From Rutpela maculata (lineage: Eukaryota; Arthropoda; Insecta; Coleoptera; Cerambycidae): a stretch of DNA of 64,000 nt. The stretch lies in the NCBI GenBank assembly GCA_936432065.2, contig OW386287.2, positions 184,635,729-184,699,728 on the forward strand. The letters run 5' to 3'. The number at the start of each line of letters is the position of its first letter. The stretch's first letter is position 1. Positions 1 to 13,600 of this stretch are shown in pieces. Under the pieces are notes generated by a model. It ran no database searches, had not been told where the DNA came from, and was given only the letters and a program-made list of their open reading frames with translations. The position numbers and the translations under genes are program-made.

Positions 1-2584
1 GGTACCCCTATTTTTTATTGCAGAATCAGATTTTCGATTTGTGACAGATGGCGCTGTAATCGAAGAATGAAAAATAATAAAGTACGAGTTCATTTTCTTG
101 AAAAAGCCATTAATGGTGTTAAATTTAGTAACCCCCCCCCCCCTCTTCCCTCTCCACCACCACCATGAGGGGGGACGTGGTGGGCAACCTTAAAATCTTA
201 AACGGAACCCCATATTTTTTATTGGCGGATGTAGAGTCTGGTGAATGAAATTGAATTGTTTCAATTTCATTCAAAAAAAAAAAAAATATATATAAACTCA
301 CAACCTTAATAAACCACTTATGAAAATAGTCAGTTACTTCAGGTGAGGAAAATTTTTCATTGGGCTGTTTACGTTAATCATGCGATTTCCTTCACAAACA
401 TGATCTCGGTTGAAAGGTTAGAATCGGGTTTATTATTTCTAATACCTTTTTTTAAGTTCTAATTTTTATTTTTTTTTTTTGGCACTTTTAAATAAAAAAC
501 GCCTTTATATTTTAGTTGTTCTGACATTTTTAAATATGTTGAATTATTATATAAGGTTATTATCTATTTCTAACTTAATCTAAATTGAAAATACATTTTG
601 CAAAAATTAAGAAGCAGTGACAAGCAGATTAGTATATGACAGTCGTATTTAATACAGGTGTTGCCAAATCTTTTTACTCTCTCTCGTGTTTTAATTTATT
701 AAATCCACCAATAGATTCACTCTTATCAGTATACAAGTACCTTAAAGGATGACAATGATTTCGTACAATAGGCATCAGAGCAAATTTAGTATTAAAATAA
801 GGGAAAAGGTAAGGTTAAATATTTATGACATCCACTTATCGTATTTTGCCATTTTTTTTTGTGTATGACATGTAGTAGATACTATTAAAAGTATTTTATA
901 GTAATGAAAATTGTGCAAATAGCAAGTAGTCCTACAATCTTAAAGGAACGTGGAGCGAAAAGGGATGCTGGGTAGGTAAAAGGATGTAAGAAGGGATATG
1001 TATTGGTTCATTTAACAGATGTTTTAAAAAAAAAAATTTTTCAAAAATTTTTAGATTAAAGTCGTTTGGCGTAAGTTATTGTTTGGACATTCCTAGGAGG
1101 GCAAAGATCATTTTTGAATATTGCAAAAAATGCATTGTATATGATTAATTTTGAGTGTTTGTTTTTGGTTTTCCAAAAATGAATTTGACTAATATTAATA
1201 TTGACTTGTACACATTTTATTAGAATGTGATAAATATTCATATTTTGGTTCTGGAAAATTAAAATTTTAGTAGTAGAAAATAGATACTTTAAACAAATAA
1301 GAAATTGCGGAGAAAAATAACTGGAATGCCCGGAAAAAAAAATCTGATATACTTTTATTAGGAAAATGCACAGGGTGGACGTCCAGCAGAAAAAAATAAT
1401 AAATAAAGAATTCCACACAGATAGAGAGGGAAGTTTTGTGTAAATGAATTTACAGATTTTTCAGTATAACATTTGGTTGTACTTTATTTAACTCTTCCCA
1501 AGAGCGACCCTCTTATCTCTGAAGAATTCCGACCTTTGATAATTATTTTTAATTTTATCAGTTAATATATTGTAGCCTTTTCTTCCTTTCATTATTTAAA
1601 TAAAATGCCTGACCACCAATTATCACTTATTGAATTGATAAAGTAAGTCAATTAATTATGAATACAAAGTACTATTATCATATTTGAAAATGTCAATGTT
1701 ATATAGATAACCATTAAATCCAATTAGTATTAATCAAAGATGTGAAGAGCACAAGTCAAATATTAAACAGTAACAACAACAATAATGCAATAAACAATCA
1801 ATGTAACACATAATAATCTATGTTACACAGTGGCAGATCCAGGATTACACTGAGGGGGCACATAGAAACATATTTCGAATCTGGAGAAAAAATTTTTGTA
1901 ATACTATACCGGATTTGATGGGGGGGATGAAAAATTCAGTGGACTGCGTTAGCTTAACATTATGTGTTATGCAACTGTCCTTAATAGAAAAAAACTATGT
2001 GCTGTATATCTTGGATTTATATGTTTACGTTATATCCATAAATACTTACTTCTCACACAGTATTGTTGATATTTTTAGCTTAAATAATATAGGAGGTAGT
2101 ACAAAAATCTGCAGAACAATTCTATATGCATTTATCTCCATTTAATATTATTGCCGTTTCTTTAATTTTTTCTATGTTTGTCTTCCCAAGCATGTTCGTA
2201 AATCTTTAATCTCTAAATTTCATTTTTCCTAATGTCAATCTTATGTTCGCCCAGTTTTACACTGAATGGTCAGAATGGCTCATCCTCATATTGTTTGTTA
2301 CACTCACGAGGAATACTATAGTTTTTTAAATTTTGCTCACTGCTCCCAATCCACAGTCAATTTTTGAACTATTGGTGTAGGGGTTTTTGTCTAAATTGTT
2401 GAGTGTATTTTTGATGTGTAAATTTATTATTTTTTTTAATTTTTCCATTACATACATATTTTTTGTTTCATTTTCTATATTTTGTAATTAAGTGTGAGTG
2501 ATCAAAGGTTCCACACATGATTGAAATTTAAATGGGAGTTCTTGCTGGTATTATTATTTATTATTCGAAACGGGAGCAGATTCA
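1..2584. other. No gene recognised; AT-rich sequence
   Basis: I see no host exon or complete mobile element here. There is a C-run near 130-143 and long A/T runs. At 1831-1850 one end of an hAT-type MITE may be present (cagtggcagatccagg), but no matching inverted end was found nearby. If the convergent exon at 4227 belongs to a gene entering from the left, this stretch would be its intron. Confidence 0.5.
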
Positions 2585-2897
2585 AAGATCCGCAGTAATC
2601 AGACCTATCGGCCCATTGTACTTCCGGGACATTTAGGATTTCCTAGAAAAGACCAGTGCTTTCCACGAAGGAGAGCAGTCCTTTCCGAGGTAGATCCCTT
2701 AGTTCCTCCGGCTGTAGAAACTGCCTTCCGAAATCACTGTACCATAGCCTAGTCTTGGGGAAAGGAGTTTTTGCTCCTTCTCGCACCAAACGATCAGCTT
2801 CTTCATTGCCCTCGATGCCACTGTGTCTGGGCCACGGTGTATTAAATAAGTGGTCAGACTTACGACACTTTCCTATTATAATAATGGCTTCATAAGT
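2585..2897 (-). pseudogene. LINE fragment, RNase H domain
   Basis: Read on the minus strand, this encodes a degenerate C-terminal RNase H region typical of I/Jockey-superfamily LINEs. The diagnostic stretch RHSGIEGNEEADRLVREGAK is at about 2770-2835, followed by the usual basic tail with GRQFLQPEEL. A stop follows at about 2645, and a short ATT-rich tail lies at 2550-2564, as expected for a LINE 3' end. Only the 3' piece is present and the MITE at 2908 adjoins its upstream side. It is a dead retrotransposon copy, not a host gene. Confidence 0.8.
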
Positions 2898-2907
2898 GCA
2901 TAGTTTC

Positions 2908-3144
2908 TATAGTTTAATTTTTATAAGATGACACTATCGGCAATAAAACGCCACACAAAGAAAAATGCATATCTCACCTTTTTTCGCGCCTATTCGAGCA
3001 GAGAACGATTGCAGCCCCGCCCCTAAGTTTGTAGACACACGTGGTTTCATTTCTTGTCTTGCTCTTGCTCAAGAATTGAGATATGCATTTTTCTTCGTCT
3101 GGCGTTTTATTGCCGATAGTGTCATTTATAAAAATTAAACTATA
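2908..3144. mobile_element. Palindromic MITE, 237 bp
   Basis: The two ends are long inverted repeats: tatagtttaatttttataa and tgacactatcggcaataaaa on the left are mirrored on the right down to 3144. The arms are about 75 bp each, joined by a GC-richer loop (2985-3060). It has no coding capacity. The transposase family is unknown. Confidence 0.8.
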
Positions 3145-3199
3145 TTTACTTTAGTAGAAGGTGCGAGCTTTAAGGTCAGAAGGCATCTGGATCATGTAA

Positions 3200-3555
3200 C
3201 ATAACATAACCTCAAATTTTAAGTTTTTTAGGTTTATTCTCATTTTTAATGTTTGTAACCCATTTTTAGCTTGGAGCAGTATTGGCTTCAAGTAAATATT
3301 TAAAAATTCAGGCTAATAATTTTTTAATATTGTTGATTAATAAAAATAGACTGCTAATTACAGGTTAGATTTCCAACCTACAAAAAGAGTCCTATTTTAT
3401 TAGGAGAAAGTATTTAGAACTTCATAAACATTACATTGAACTATATTTTAATTGAAAGTACGGGAACCAGGCAGAAATTTTAATAATAGCTATGTAATAC
3501 TCATAAATCTTAAGAAATATATATTTTTGAGGTTAGCTGTGACGTCACGTGCAGA
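3200..3555 (-). repeat. Dispersed repeat, copy 1 (pairs with 14810-15185)
   Basis: Read in reverse complement, this matches 14810-15185 over its whole length with moderate divergence. Shared landmarks are the block around ggttggaaatccaacctat (a small palindrome), the poly-pyrimidine tract near taaaataagg/tattttatta, and cctcaaaaatacatat. Both copies end close to a gacgtca motif. No ORF is conserved between the copies, so it is probably a non-autonomous element. Confidence 0.75.
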
Positions 3556-4226
3556 TGCACTTGACGAATTTGCCATGCTGCATGTAGTGTTGCATATATT
3601 CTTTCAATGTTTTTAATTTAGCTACTTAATGTCAGATGTCACTGGATTCTTATTTCACTAAACACAAACAAAAGGCCGGGAATGTATGCACGTATGCACA
3701 GAACCTGTAAAATTATCTATCTATGCGTAAGTAATGAGAGATCTTATTGTTCCTGCCATCTATTACATTATGTATAAAGTAAGCACTTATAAAGCCACTG
3801 TAAGGGTTATTGTTGCATCACCTATTTACCCTGGTCTGGGCACCCATATGACTTACGTTGATCTCAGTTATGTTGACACGGCTCGGTCAGAATGACAGTT
3901 CAGCTTAGAGGTCACTTTATTTGATGCTGCATATATAAAAATATGCTTATCGACGAAACCTATTCTGAGATTTTTGCTTGCACACAGATAAATGGTATAT
4001 ATCTCGGCCTGGAATTCACTATGGTATTTACCAAGTGGTGCTGATATACGATCCGTTGGTTTGCATCCGTGTAAGCCAGCACCAAGTCTTGGTCCATCTG
4101 TGTATCATTCTTGCTTGTGAAAGTACAAACCTTGCTCCACTTATAATTTTTCCCTGTTTACTACAAGAAGTGTACTTAGTTGATTTGTTTTTTGAATAAG
4201 AATTACTAAAAAACTTTTTTTTTCAG

Positions 4227-4347
4227 AGGCCAATTATCACCTGAAAATGTTCAAAGAGTGGTAATAGAAGCATTCAATACCACGCAACAGAAAGCTACTG
4301 AGTATTATCACTGGATATATGAAAAAGTTCAGACAAGCATCAAATGA
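4227..4347 (+). CDS. Putative terminal exon of an unidentified gene
   Basis: A long polypyrimidine tract ending in CAG (4214-4226) precedes an open stretch of 39 codons. It encodes a hydrophilic, helical C-terminus containing ENVQRVVIEAFN and ATEYYHWIYEKVQ, and ends in TGA at 4345-4347. An AATAAA-like signal follows near 4585. The gene runs toward TATDN1, so the two 3' ends converge with about 230 bp between stop codons. I do not recognise the family and found no upstream exon in 1-4200. Codon use and residue composition look like real coding sequence, but a chance ORF is possible. Confidence 0.4.
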
Positions 4348-4575
4348 GGCATAGTGGATAGTTAAGTTTTATTTAAATTTGATTTGTAAAAGGAAATGTT
4401 AGGACGTTTACCAGTAAATTTTGCATGTATAAGACTATTTTTAGGTTATGGTGGTTCGTCAAGAAGTAATAATTTTACCATAAATTTTTTTATACATTAA
4501 TTTATTTATAAATGCCATTAAGTATGTTGTTAATACATTTTTATTACAAATATTTGTTTTATTGTGTGTTTTTGT

Positions 4576-4672
4576 TTATGGGAAGAATAAATTTAAAGTG
4601 TTTTGATAGATTATTTCGGACAGTTTGTCAGGATCTTCATTTCTTATGGACGCTACCACATCCAATACATGC
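4576..4672 (-). CDS. TATDN1: TATDN1 exon 6 and stop
   Basis: Acceptor CTTCGAAG; encodes HVLDVVASIRNEDPDKLSEI and ends NLFFP, the usual C-terminus of the family. Stop TAA at 4578-4576. Confidence 0.9.
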
Positions 4673-7600
4673 CTTCGAAGCACATGAAAAAATAAGTTTG
4701 TGATTACTGAAATTTATTCTTTTAATTTTACTTACCTGATATTATTTGGCTCATTTCTACTTTTAACCATGTGGTCGGATTGCCATTTTTCCTTTTTTAC
4801 ACTGGGTAGTTGATTTTCTTTACTAATATATTTATATCCTGCATGACTGGGTCTAATTTCGCACCAAGGGCAGTCAGTTTCTATCAAGATTTTGTCGCTA
4901 GGTAAAGTTTTTACTGTGTTTAAATTCTCCTGGGTCTTTAAAGAGCTACAAATATGTAAATATTACCATCATTTGCAAAACTTATTTCCAAAAATACATG
5001 TAACAATTAATAAATAAGAATACTAGAGAAGGGTTGGCCAGAATGTTTGTTATATTTTGGTGAAAAATCCTTCAAAATGGCAATTTTTAAAAACTCATTT
5101 CTCGAAGTATTGTCATGTTTTTATCACGTTTATGTTTATGGGATAAGTCCCAAGGACTTCTCCATAAGGCGGCAACTGCCACAAAACTGTTGTTCATTTT
5201 CCCAGGAATGTAATAGGACCATGTGACTAGTAGTTTAGTAATATAACGCTTTATATTGAACAAAATTCAGAAAGTTTTGAAAATTGGTGGAAATGTTAAG
5301 GGTAGCATAAGAATTAGTAAACCGAAAAATTCCCACCTCTAAATAGTGTGCTTCGTCCCTTTTTGAGGTTTTCTAGATTATCTCGGGAACGGTGTACTTT
5401 TTGACAAAAATAGCTATATACAAAATTATTCCTTATAAAATTCTCCATCGAAAACGTATCTACTTTTTTTTCCCTAAAATTAATAGTACCGTGGGAAATA
5501 AGGCGCACACATAAGGGTTGGTTCCAGTTAACACAATAATAATAATAATAAAAGTGCTTTATTGAATTGACGTACAATTCAACAGACCATTGATCGAGAT
5601 CCTTCAGCCTATACTATAATATATTCAATGTATTAACAATTAACATAGTAGAAATTAAAATAACATTCATTAATGTGAGAAAAAAAAAATGTTTAATTTA
5701 TTATTTCGCATAATGTTCTTAACAGGTGTTTCTATCTTGCTCTGCCATTATGTACTCTTCTAACACATAGCTGTCAATTAACTCCTTATTATGTTCGCTC
5801 CGGGCGAACCTTGTTGATAGATTAGTTCGCCTCTCTTCTATTGTATAATGTTTCTTTTAGTTTTTGCCATATGGCTATTAAAGTTGATTTTGTGGTCGAT
5901 GGTTATTCCTAGGTATTTGGTGGATGTTTTTGGGTAGAGCGAATGATTGTACATATTGAGCGTTGAGGAGTTCGGAGCAGGGTTGTGATTGAAAATAATA
6001 AAAACGGACTTAGCTGGGTTAGGTTTTAGTCTCCATTTGTTAAACCAATTTGTAGTATGGTGTACAAGGGTTTTGTAGACTTTGAGTTGCTTTTGCGATA
6101 GAGGTGTTATGATATATGAGGGTTGTATCATCGGCGAACTGGAGTATATAAGCACTGTGTGAAAAATGTTGGTCATCGTTGTAGGGGTGGTAATAGATAT
6201 CTGCACAGAAAATATTGTATAGCAATGGAGAGAGTGGCGAACCTTACAGGAGACCTTGTTCTGGTGTGAACTCATATGAGAATGAGGTTGAAATTTTTAC
6301 TTTAAGTGGCGGTCTTTCAAATAAACAGTCTACTAATAATATAAGGTATTTTGGACAGCCTAGCTTGTAAAGTACCAATTTATTAATAGTACAAACTGCT
6401 ATCGAAAATGTTATAAGTGCGACACAGCTGTTGTCGTAGGGCAAGATATTGACCTATTAGTCCTTTTTATTGCTCTTTCTCCCTCCGACAAAGACATTAC
6501 ATTTTTAAGAGAAAAACAAAGTAATACCAGCAAAAGGATTTACAGTTCAAGAGATTTACAATCCTCAACTTTTTTAAAAAACTAAAGAAACAATATTATT
6601 TGCACACGCTATTAGCGGTTGCGACACAGCATTTTTTTCCAAAGGAAAGGTTAACACAACCAGCTTCCGAATCTGTTTTGAAATTAATTTCTTGTTCATG
6701 CAAATTAGGGTGCAAAAACAGAAGAGCAGGCTTATGTTGCTCCACAATGTGTTACCACTGCCACGGATAAGTATGAATGAATGTCGAATCTATGGAAGAC
6801 GACAAAGATTAATTAACGCAGGTAACCTTCTGATAATTAGTGGTTTAGGTGTAAAGGGGACACCACGTAAAAAAACTGCGTCAATTACTTTACCTCTGTG
6901 GTGGTGTGGCAACAAGTACAATATGCAATATTCTCGCTTTTTTAAAAATTGCGATATTTGAGAGAGTGGAAGCTCTACATTTATTATAATTTTAAGTGGA
7001 GTTTAGTAACTACTGCTTCCGCGTTAAGCATTGGACTTTAAACTAGATTATAGCGTTGAGTGAAGAGTCCTTATAGAGATGCAGCCGTGTACTTAATATC
7101 ATAGCGCGGGCAGGGTCTGTGGTATAGTTAGGCGCCACCGACTAAGGGTCTAGCAATCTCGTCAATCTCAGTCCCTCAGTCTGATAGCACTCGCATGGTT
7201 CGTGTCATTTGTTGTATTAGTGCACCGTAAAACGAGGAAAAAGTAGCTCCCTTCTTGAAAAAAAATTTTTGAAGGTACAACCACATGGGACCTTCACAGC
7301 ATGATAGATTAGGTCCTTGGCCATCTGTAATGTCCAATTACAATATTTTTTGGGAGGTCAAACTATTTTTATGACGAAAAATGTTATAAATCTGTCAAAA
7401 TTAATTTTTCTTACATTTTCACACATCCCTCGTGATATCTCCGGAACCAATTGAGATAATTATACGTATTTTTTTTTAATTGATGGAGGAAATGTGGACG
7501 AAGGTCACTGCTTAAATTTTGTTTTTATGGAAAATCTAATTTTTCTGTAAAACGAGGTAAAACTTGAACATTTACTTCCCTTGCAGCGCTTTTTTCAGTA

Positions 7601-10600
7601 AGCGAAAAACTTTTTTATTTTAAGGAATTTTGACATACCATCTGCGTATGAAATAAAGTCTACACCTCAAGGAAGTTTTTAAAACAAAAATCAGGTCTCT
7701 ACGACTTATAGTTTTCGAAATTTTGTTATTTAAAGCTGAGTTTTTCGATCCTAGAGGCCTAGATGTCCGGCAAGTGTGGACTATTTAATACAAGTAATCT
7801 TATATTATATTATGCCAGTTAGAAACAAACTTTTCTTTATATAATGTGAATGCAAATGAGTATTAGTTATTTTTATTGAGTTATTACATATTATTTAGTG
7901 CTTAACAATGGAATGTTTATTCTGTGGACAAACTTTGAAAGATAATGACAAATTAGTGAGACAAAATCCTAGATTGCAAGGAGTAAAAACAATTATATAT
8001 GCCACGGTAACAAAGGCGAGACATTTGTGTCGAAAAGATTTTGCAACAAGAGGAAAATATTTTAAGTGGAAAAGTCAAAGTGAAATTTCATATAGCCTGC
8101 AAACAAACCTATATTAGTTTGTAAAATCTTAAAAATCTTTCCCAATTCAGTGAAATTGAAAATGTATCTTCGTCTTCGGTAAGATGCAATAAATTTAATA
8201 TTCGGACAATGTGTTTAATATGTAATACATCGAGAAAGAAAGGCGTAATATGGTATACGATAATTCTCTGTAGACGTGATTTATCTTTATATTTCTTTGC
8301 CACCTTATTATCAGTCTAGTCGATACATTGTTGACAATGGGCCGACGCGACATTTTTATTGTTAATGATGGGATTTTGGAGAATGAGAGGGGAGTATGCG
8401 TTTATTTTCGATTTATCGCAAATATTTGAGAAACCAAACATAGTATAATTTTTCACATCCAGTGGAAGTATAGTAACAAAAAATTTTTTTAAAATTTTTA
8501 TTGTTCAAATAGGCTTAGAATATCACGAAACATCGAGATTTTAAGTTTGAGCGAAAAAAAAAATTCTGCCTGCCTGCCTGTCTGTTTATTTTCATAACAA
8601 TTAAATATAAAAACCCAATGAGCTGCTGGCAACATAAAACATTTTTTTCCCAGTAAAATAAACCATTTTGATATAATATTAAATAATACATAACAAAGAA
8701 AAAACCGCTGCCCAAGGAATCACTACTTCCACATCCAGATTCTCTATCCAAGTCACTCACAACGAAAAAACTTTATATGTGAAAATAATTGTTTATGGAA
8801 CTTTAATAATATAATATTTGAAATTCTCTACCCCAAAAACCCATAAAACGATACCCCACATCGGTAGTGGGGTGGGGGGTGGTGATAGGGGGGTGGCAGT
8901 GGGGGGTGGATGAAGCAAAAAAATATTTTGAGGTTTCTGGTCCCTGTACATGCACTAAATCACATTTTTTTTTCATCCCCTTTAATAAGGAGGTGGGGGT
9001 GGTAATGGGGGTGGCTAATGCCAAAAATTTTTTTCAGACCTCAGCTTCTCTTGTATATACTAAATACCAATTTCACGGACTCTTACCTGCTTGGTTTACC
9101 CATTTACCCCAAATTTACCCCAATTTACCCCCAACCCTTCGACAGAACTAGATCAAAATATAATCTAGTTCCAGATCTCGTTAAAGTACATACGTGTACC
9201 AAATTTCAAGTCAATATCTCAAACGGTTCCAGAGTAAACGTGCGCACAAAAAAAAGTTACAGACCGACAGACAGAATTTTTTTTCGCTCAAACTTAAAAT
9301 CTCGACGTTTCACGACATTCTAAGCCTATTTGAACAATAAAATTTTTTTTAAATTTTTTTGTCGTTACTATACTTCCACTGGATGTGGAAGTAATTAACT
9401 TAATTTGAATATCTGCGGAAAGACTGGTTAATTTTTTTTTTATTACAAGTAGGTATTACTTTTTCGAGAGCATAGTTTTCGAGGCGATAAAGTATCGCAC
9501 AAATGGTACACAATGCACTTTTTATAAAGCATCGAATTTTGTACAAAAAAGTCCCTGAGAGCATATTTTTATCTATTATGGCTCACATGCCAAAGGCGCC
9601 CGCGCGCAAACCTCAAAGTAACTGTTTTTCGCGCTGTTCTCCAAGCAGCCCGTTAAAGTAGTTAAATATTATTTGTCCAATGAGAATTTGTGGTCGATTT
9701 TTTTATTTATGAATTTCTGATCGCTCTGCATGATGGCGTCCTTCATTTTTCTTAAATATGCGTTTTTTAATGCAAAAAACATTAAAAAAATCGTACATTT
9801 GAACTTTTCCACCTTGTAGGAAGTAATTTTCTTTATTAAAAAAATGTATCTATTATTGACATATCATTTTGTTTTTATTTATCACATATAAACAATTCAT
9901 ATTACGGCCGAAAAGTGTAATTTTTCATTTTCATCGATTTCTATATAACTGGAACTTGCCGCATATTTTTATTAATTAGTGTTTTTTTCTGTACAATTGT
10001 ACATACATTTCAATAACACAAAGAATATTTAACTATTTTTTTATTTTATTTCAACATTTTTTTAATACTTGTAACTCCATTATTAATATTATGCATCGAA
10101 TAAAAAACAGTTTTAAACAGAAGTTACTCATTATGTTTTGTGTAATTTAAATTTGACTATTAACATCGCCGTTTTCTTAATTTTTTTGTTTGTTAATTAA
10201 GTCGCCAGTGCCACTTGCAGAGTAGCGTAAAAAACAGTCATTTTTATGCTTACACGTGAGCACCTGTAGCTCGAAAACTATAGTAGATAAGAATATGCCC
10301 TCGCGGACTTGTTTGTAGAAAATTCCATGTTGTACAAAAAAAAGTGCGGTGCATTTTCGTATTTATTACCGTTCTCGCTACGCAAGCGCTGAAAGATCAA
10401 AAACACCATCCTCGACATTTGCATACTCTTTTTTCTAATTATTTTAAAAAATTGGGAGGTCTTAAACGTACTCATAAATACTATTCCATGAAGCTGAACC
10501 GAATAGCAAAATAAAATATTTTTAATTTATCACATTTTTATAAATTTCAGAAATTCAAAATTGAACAAAAATCTCAAAAAAACATTTTTTGAACCCCAAA

Positions 10601-13600
10601 TGGGTCTCGAGGACAAGGAACAATTGCAATTTCGAACAAAACACGATTGTTACAGCGCACAACGTGGCGACTTAAAAGATGAAATGCGACAATAATTGAT
10701 AGTTAAAGGTTTCTCTTGTTTTTGAATTTTAAGTGAAACTAGTGAAAGAATTATTTATCTGAGATTTTTGTTTGTAAGTTTTTATTAATAAATTTGTCCT
10801 AACAGTAGTAACTTGTAAATGTTTTTTATCAGGGCGGCAAGCAACTGTTTGCTACAGGTGCCAAATGCCCTGACGCTGGCACTGATTGCGCCGGTCTACA
10901 ACCTGCCTGGAGAATTATAACTTAATTAATATATTATGTACCCTCGTTCGCTGGATATCAACGTCCAGTATTTCTATTCGCGGTTCGCGCAAAATAACAC
11001 CGCGCGGTGGCACCACAAGTCAACGAACAATATGTGGATAGGGACGTGTGGGGGAAGCGTGATGAGCGAGGAACGGTTTTGGCTGTATAGTTGCGTATCT
11101 TATAGACTCTTCAATCAACGATTATAGTAAAGATTACAATTCATTATGTTAACTGGAACCAACCCTTAATGTGTGCGCCTTATTTCACACGATACTATTA
11201 ATTTTAGGAAAAAAGCATAGATATGTTTTTGATCGAGAATTTTATAAGGAATAATTTTGTATATATGTATTTTTATCAAAAAGTGCACCGTTCCCGAGAT
11301 AATCTAGAAAACCTCAAAAAGGGGGGTAGATACGACCTCCTAGGGGACGAAACACACTATTTAGGGGTGGGAACTATTCGGTTTACTAATTCTTATGCTA
11401 TAATTAACATTTCCACCAATTTTCAAAACTTCTGATATAAATCGTATTACTGAACTATTAACAAAAATCGACAAATTTTAAAAAAATGACACAAATTGTG
11501 TAAATTTCAAGCAAATAAAAATGTTTTAAAAAGAAAATTCTTTTTTTCTTTAGCTAATTTTAAAAGTTAATTAAAAATACCAATTAACACATTTTTACTA
11601 GTCTGGCAGGCGTAACATGTTTATTACATGTTTTCCAATCATTTTCACCTTTTAAATTTGTGGTGTTCGATGAGGTACCTTTTTGTACCATGGGAGCTTA
11701 GACTACATGGAAGTAATAAGTGCTAAAACACTTAAAAGTTCCCGTGATTGTTTTTGGTTTGTTATAGTGAATGTTGATGAGACAGCTCAAGAAGTTTTAA
11801 AATGTGTTGAGGAAATCCAAATATTTTCCCATACCCCTTTAACTTATTTTTGGAGAATATATAATGCAAAAAATATAATTAAATATCATTTAAATATGGA
11901 GACAAGATTGAAATGGGGACACACACTAAACACATAATGAGCTGAAAGGAGGTAAGTTAGTCATGTATGGCATAACTATATAAACCGCTGGCCAATTGAA
12001 ACAGACCAAGCGAATTTTTAGGTTGAATGGGCTCATTCAGCAATTTTTTTATTTATTATTTCGTAAGAGGATCCTTCAAATAGCTATACAAAAAATCAGA
12101 CCTTATATACCAAGTATACGAAATGTATGTGTCTCTTTAATGGAATAAAATGGAATCTAAATAAACAAAAAAAAAATTTTTATTTTATTTTTACAAGCAC
12201 TATTATTATTTACAATGTAAACTAAAGAAAAACGGAGGAATCAAACTTTTTATTATTAATGAAGTAATAAAACTAAGCAAAGGAAAAAGATAGGACGGTA
12301 ATGACACTAATATAGTATATTTCATATTGTTTCAATAAAAATTGGGTGAAAAAAAGGAGGGTAAAAAAAATACATTTTTGAAAATTGTAAAAATGCACTT
12401 CTTTTTAAAACAAAAAAAAAAAACTCACTTTTTTTTTGAAAATTAAAAATCCCTAAAAGTACATAAAATAGCGTACAATCGAAAAGAAAAAAAATGAGGT
12501 ACAATGCCTCCTTGACAATTGACGAAGAATTAAAAATTTTATTTCGTCCACCATCTTTGACCGTTCTATTTGACACGGTGTCTGGGATTGATGCATTATA
12601 TTTGATCATAAATGATTTTTATTTTTTGCCAACTTTGGTGAAATTACTCCTTTTAGAAAAGATATTCAATGTTGATTTTTTCAGCTATTTTTGGGATTTT
12701 GTATTTTTTCCAAGATGGCGGATTGACCAATACACATTGGACAGGTCTATATTTTTTAAGAATTTTACTTCAAATAATCCCATCCGATTAAGGTAAAAGA
12801 CCCAATTGTCGTCACTAACCCAATTATCGTCAGTTCTTACATGTTTTTGTGGAAAATAAGAAATTAGGAATATGTACAACGGAAATTAAAAATATATATT
12901 TTTTTTTATTTGGAAATGTTTTAAACAACTCTTTTAACCCTTCGCATCTTAGACTTTTTTTTAGAAACAGTGTTTCAGTGTGGTGTTAGAATCTTTACCG
13001 ATAGCCCCCTTTAACTTCTAAGGTAAGAGGAGGGTACAGGCTACCTATATTTTTTATTGTTTAGCTTATTTTTCAATTCTTAGTTTTTGTGAATATATTT
13101 TCTAATTCATAAAGGATGTTATTTTTGTTATTTAACCATATCATATTATTTTTTTATAATTGTAACAGCAAAAAAATAGGTGACGATATTAGGGAAAGCC
13201 ACAAGAGAGATTACCCAATTATCGTCATAAGTGACGACAAAAGGGTTTTTACATGAAATTTTCAGTTCAATAAAAAAAAATATTGATTATGAAGCTGTTT
13301 TATTTTTTAACAGCTATACAAAGGTACAAAATTTTCGGTACCTAATTATCGTCATCCACTTTTCTGAATAGTTTGGCTACAAAAAAAATATTGCAAATTG
13401 TGATGATATTATGGGCTATCTATGACGATAATATGAAAGATGGAAAAAACACTACTTAATGAAAATATTGAAAGAAAAATTAAGCAAGTTTCTTGTCATT
13501 TTCCTTAAAAATGAGAAAAATAGGATCAAAACCAAGTGAAGAAGATAAATTAAAAATAAATAATAAAGTTAATATTAATAATTACAATATAAATTACAAT

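Noticed and set aside
1056..1418. Minus ORF of 120 codons
   Set aside because: AT-rich composition, rich in Phe/Ile/Asn/Lys, no domain, no splice or promoter context.
2656..2895. Plus-strand ORF of 79 codons
   Set aside because: It is the antisense shadow of a LINE RNase H region on the minus strand.
8803..9323. Several overlapping ORFs containing GVVIGG/TDRIFFRSNLKS
   Set aside because: Derived from G-rich repeats and TIRs of a foldback element; the same peptides recur wherever the repeat recurs.
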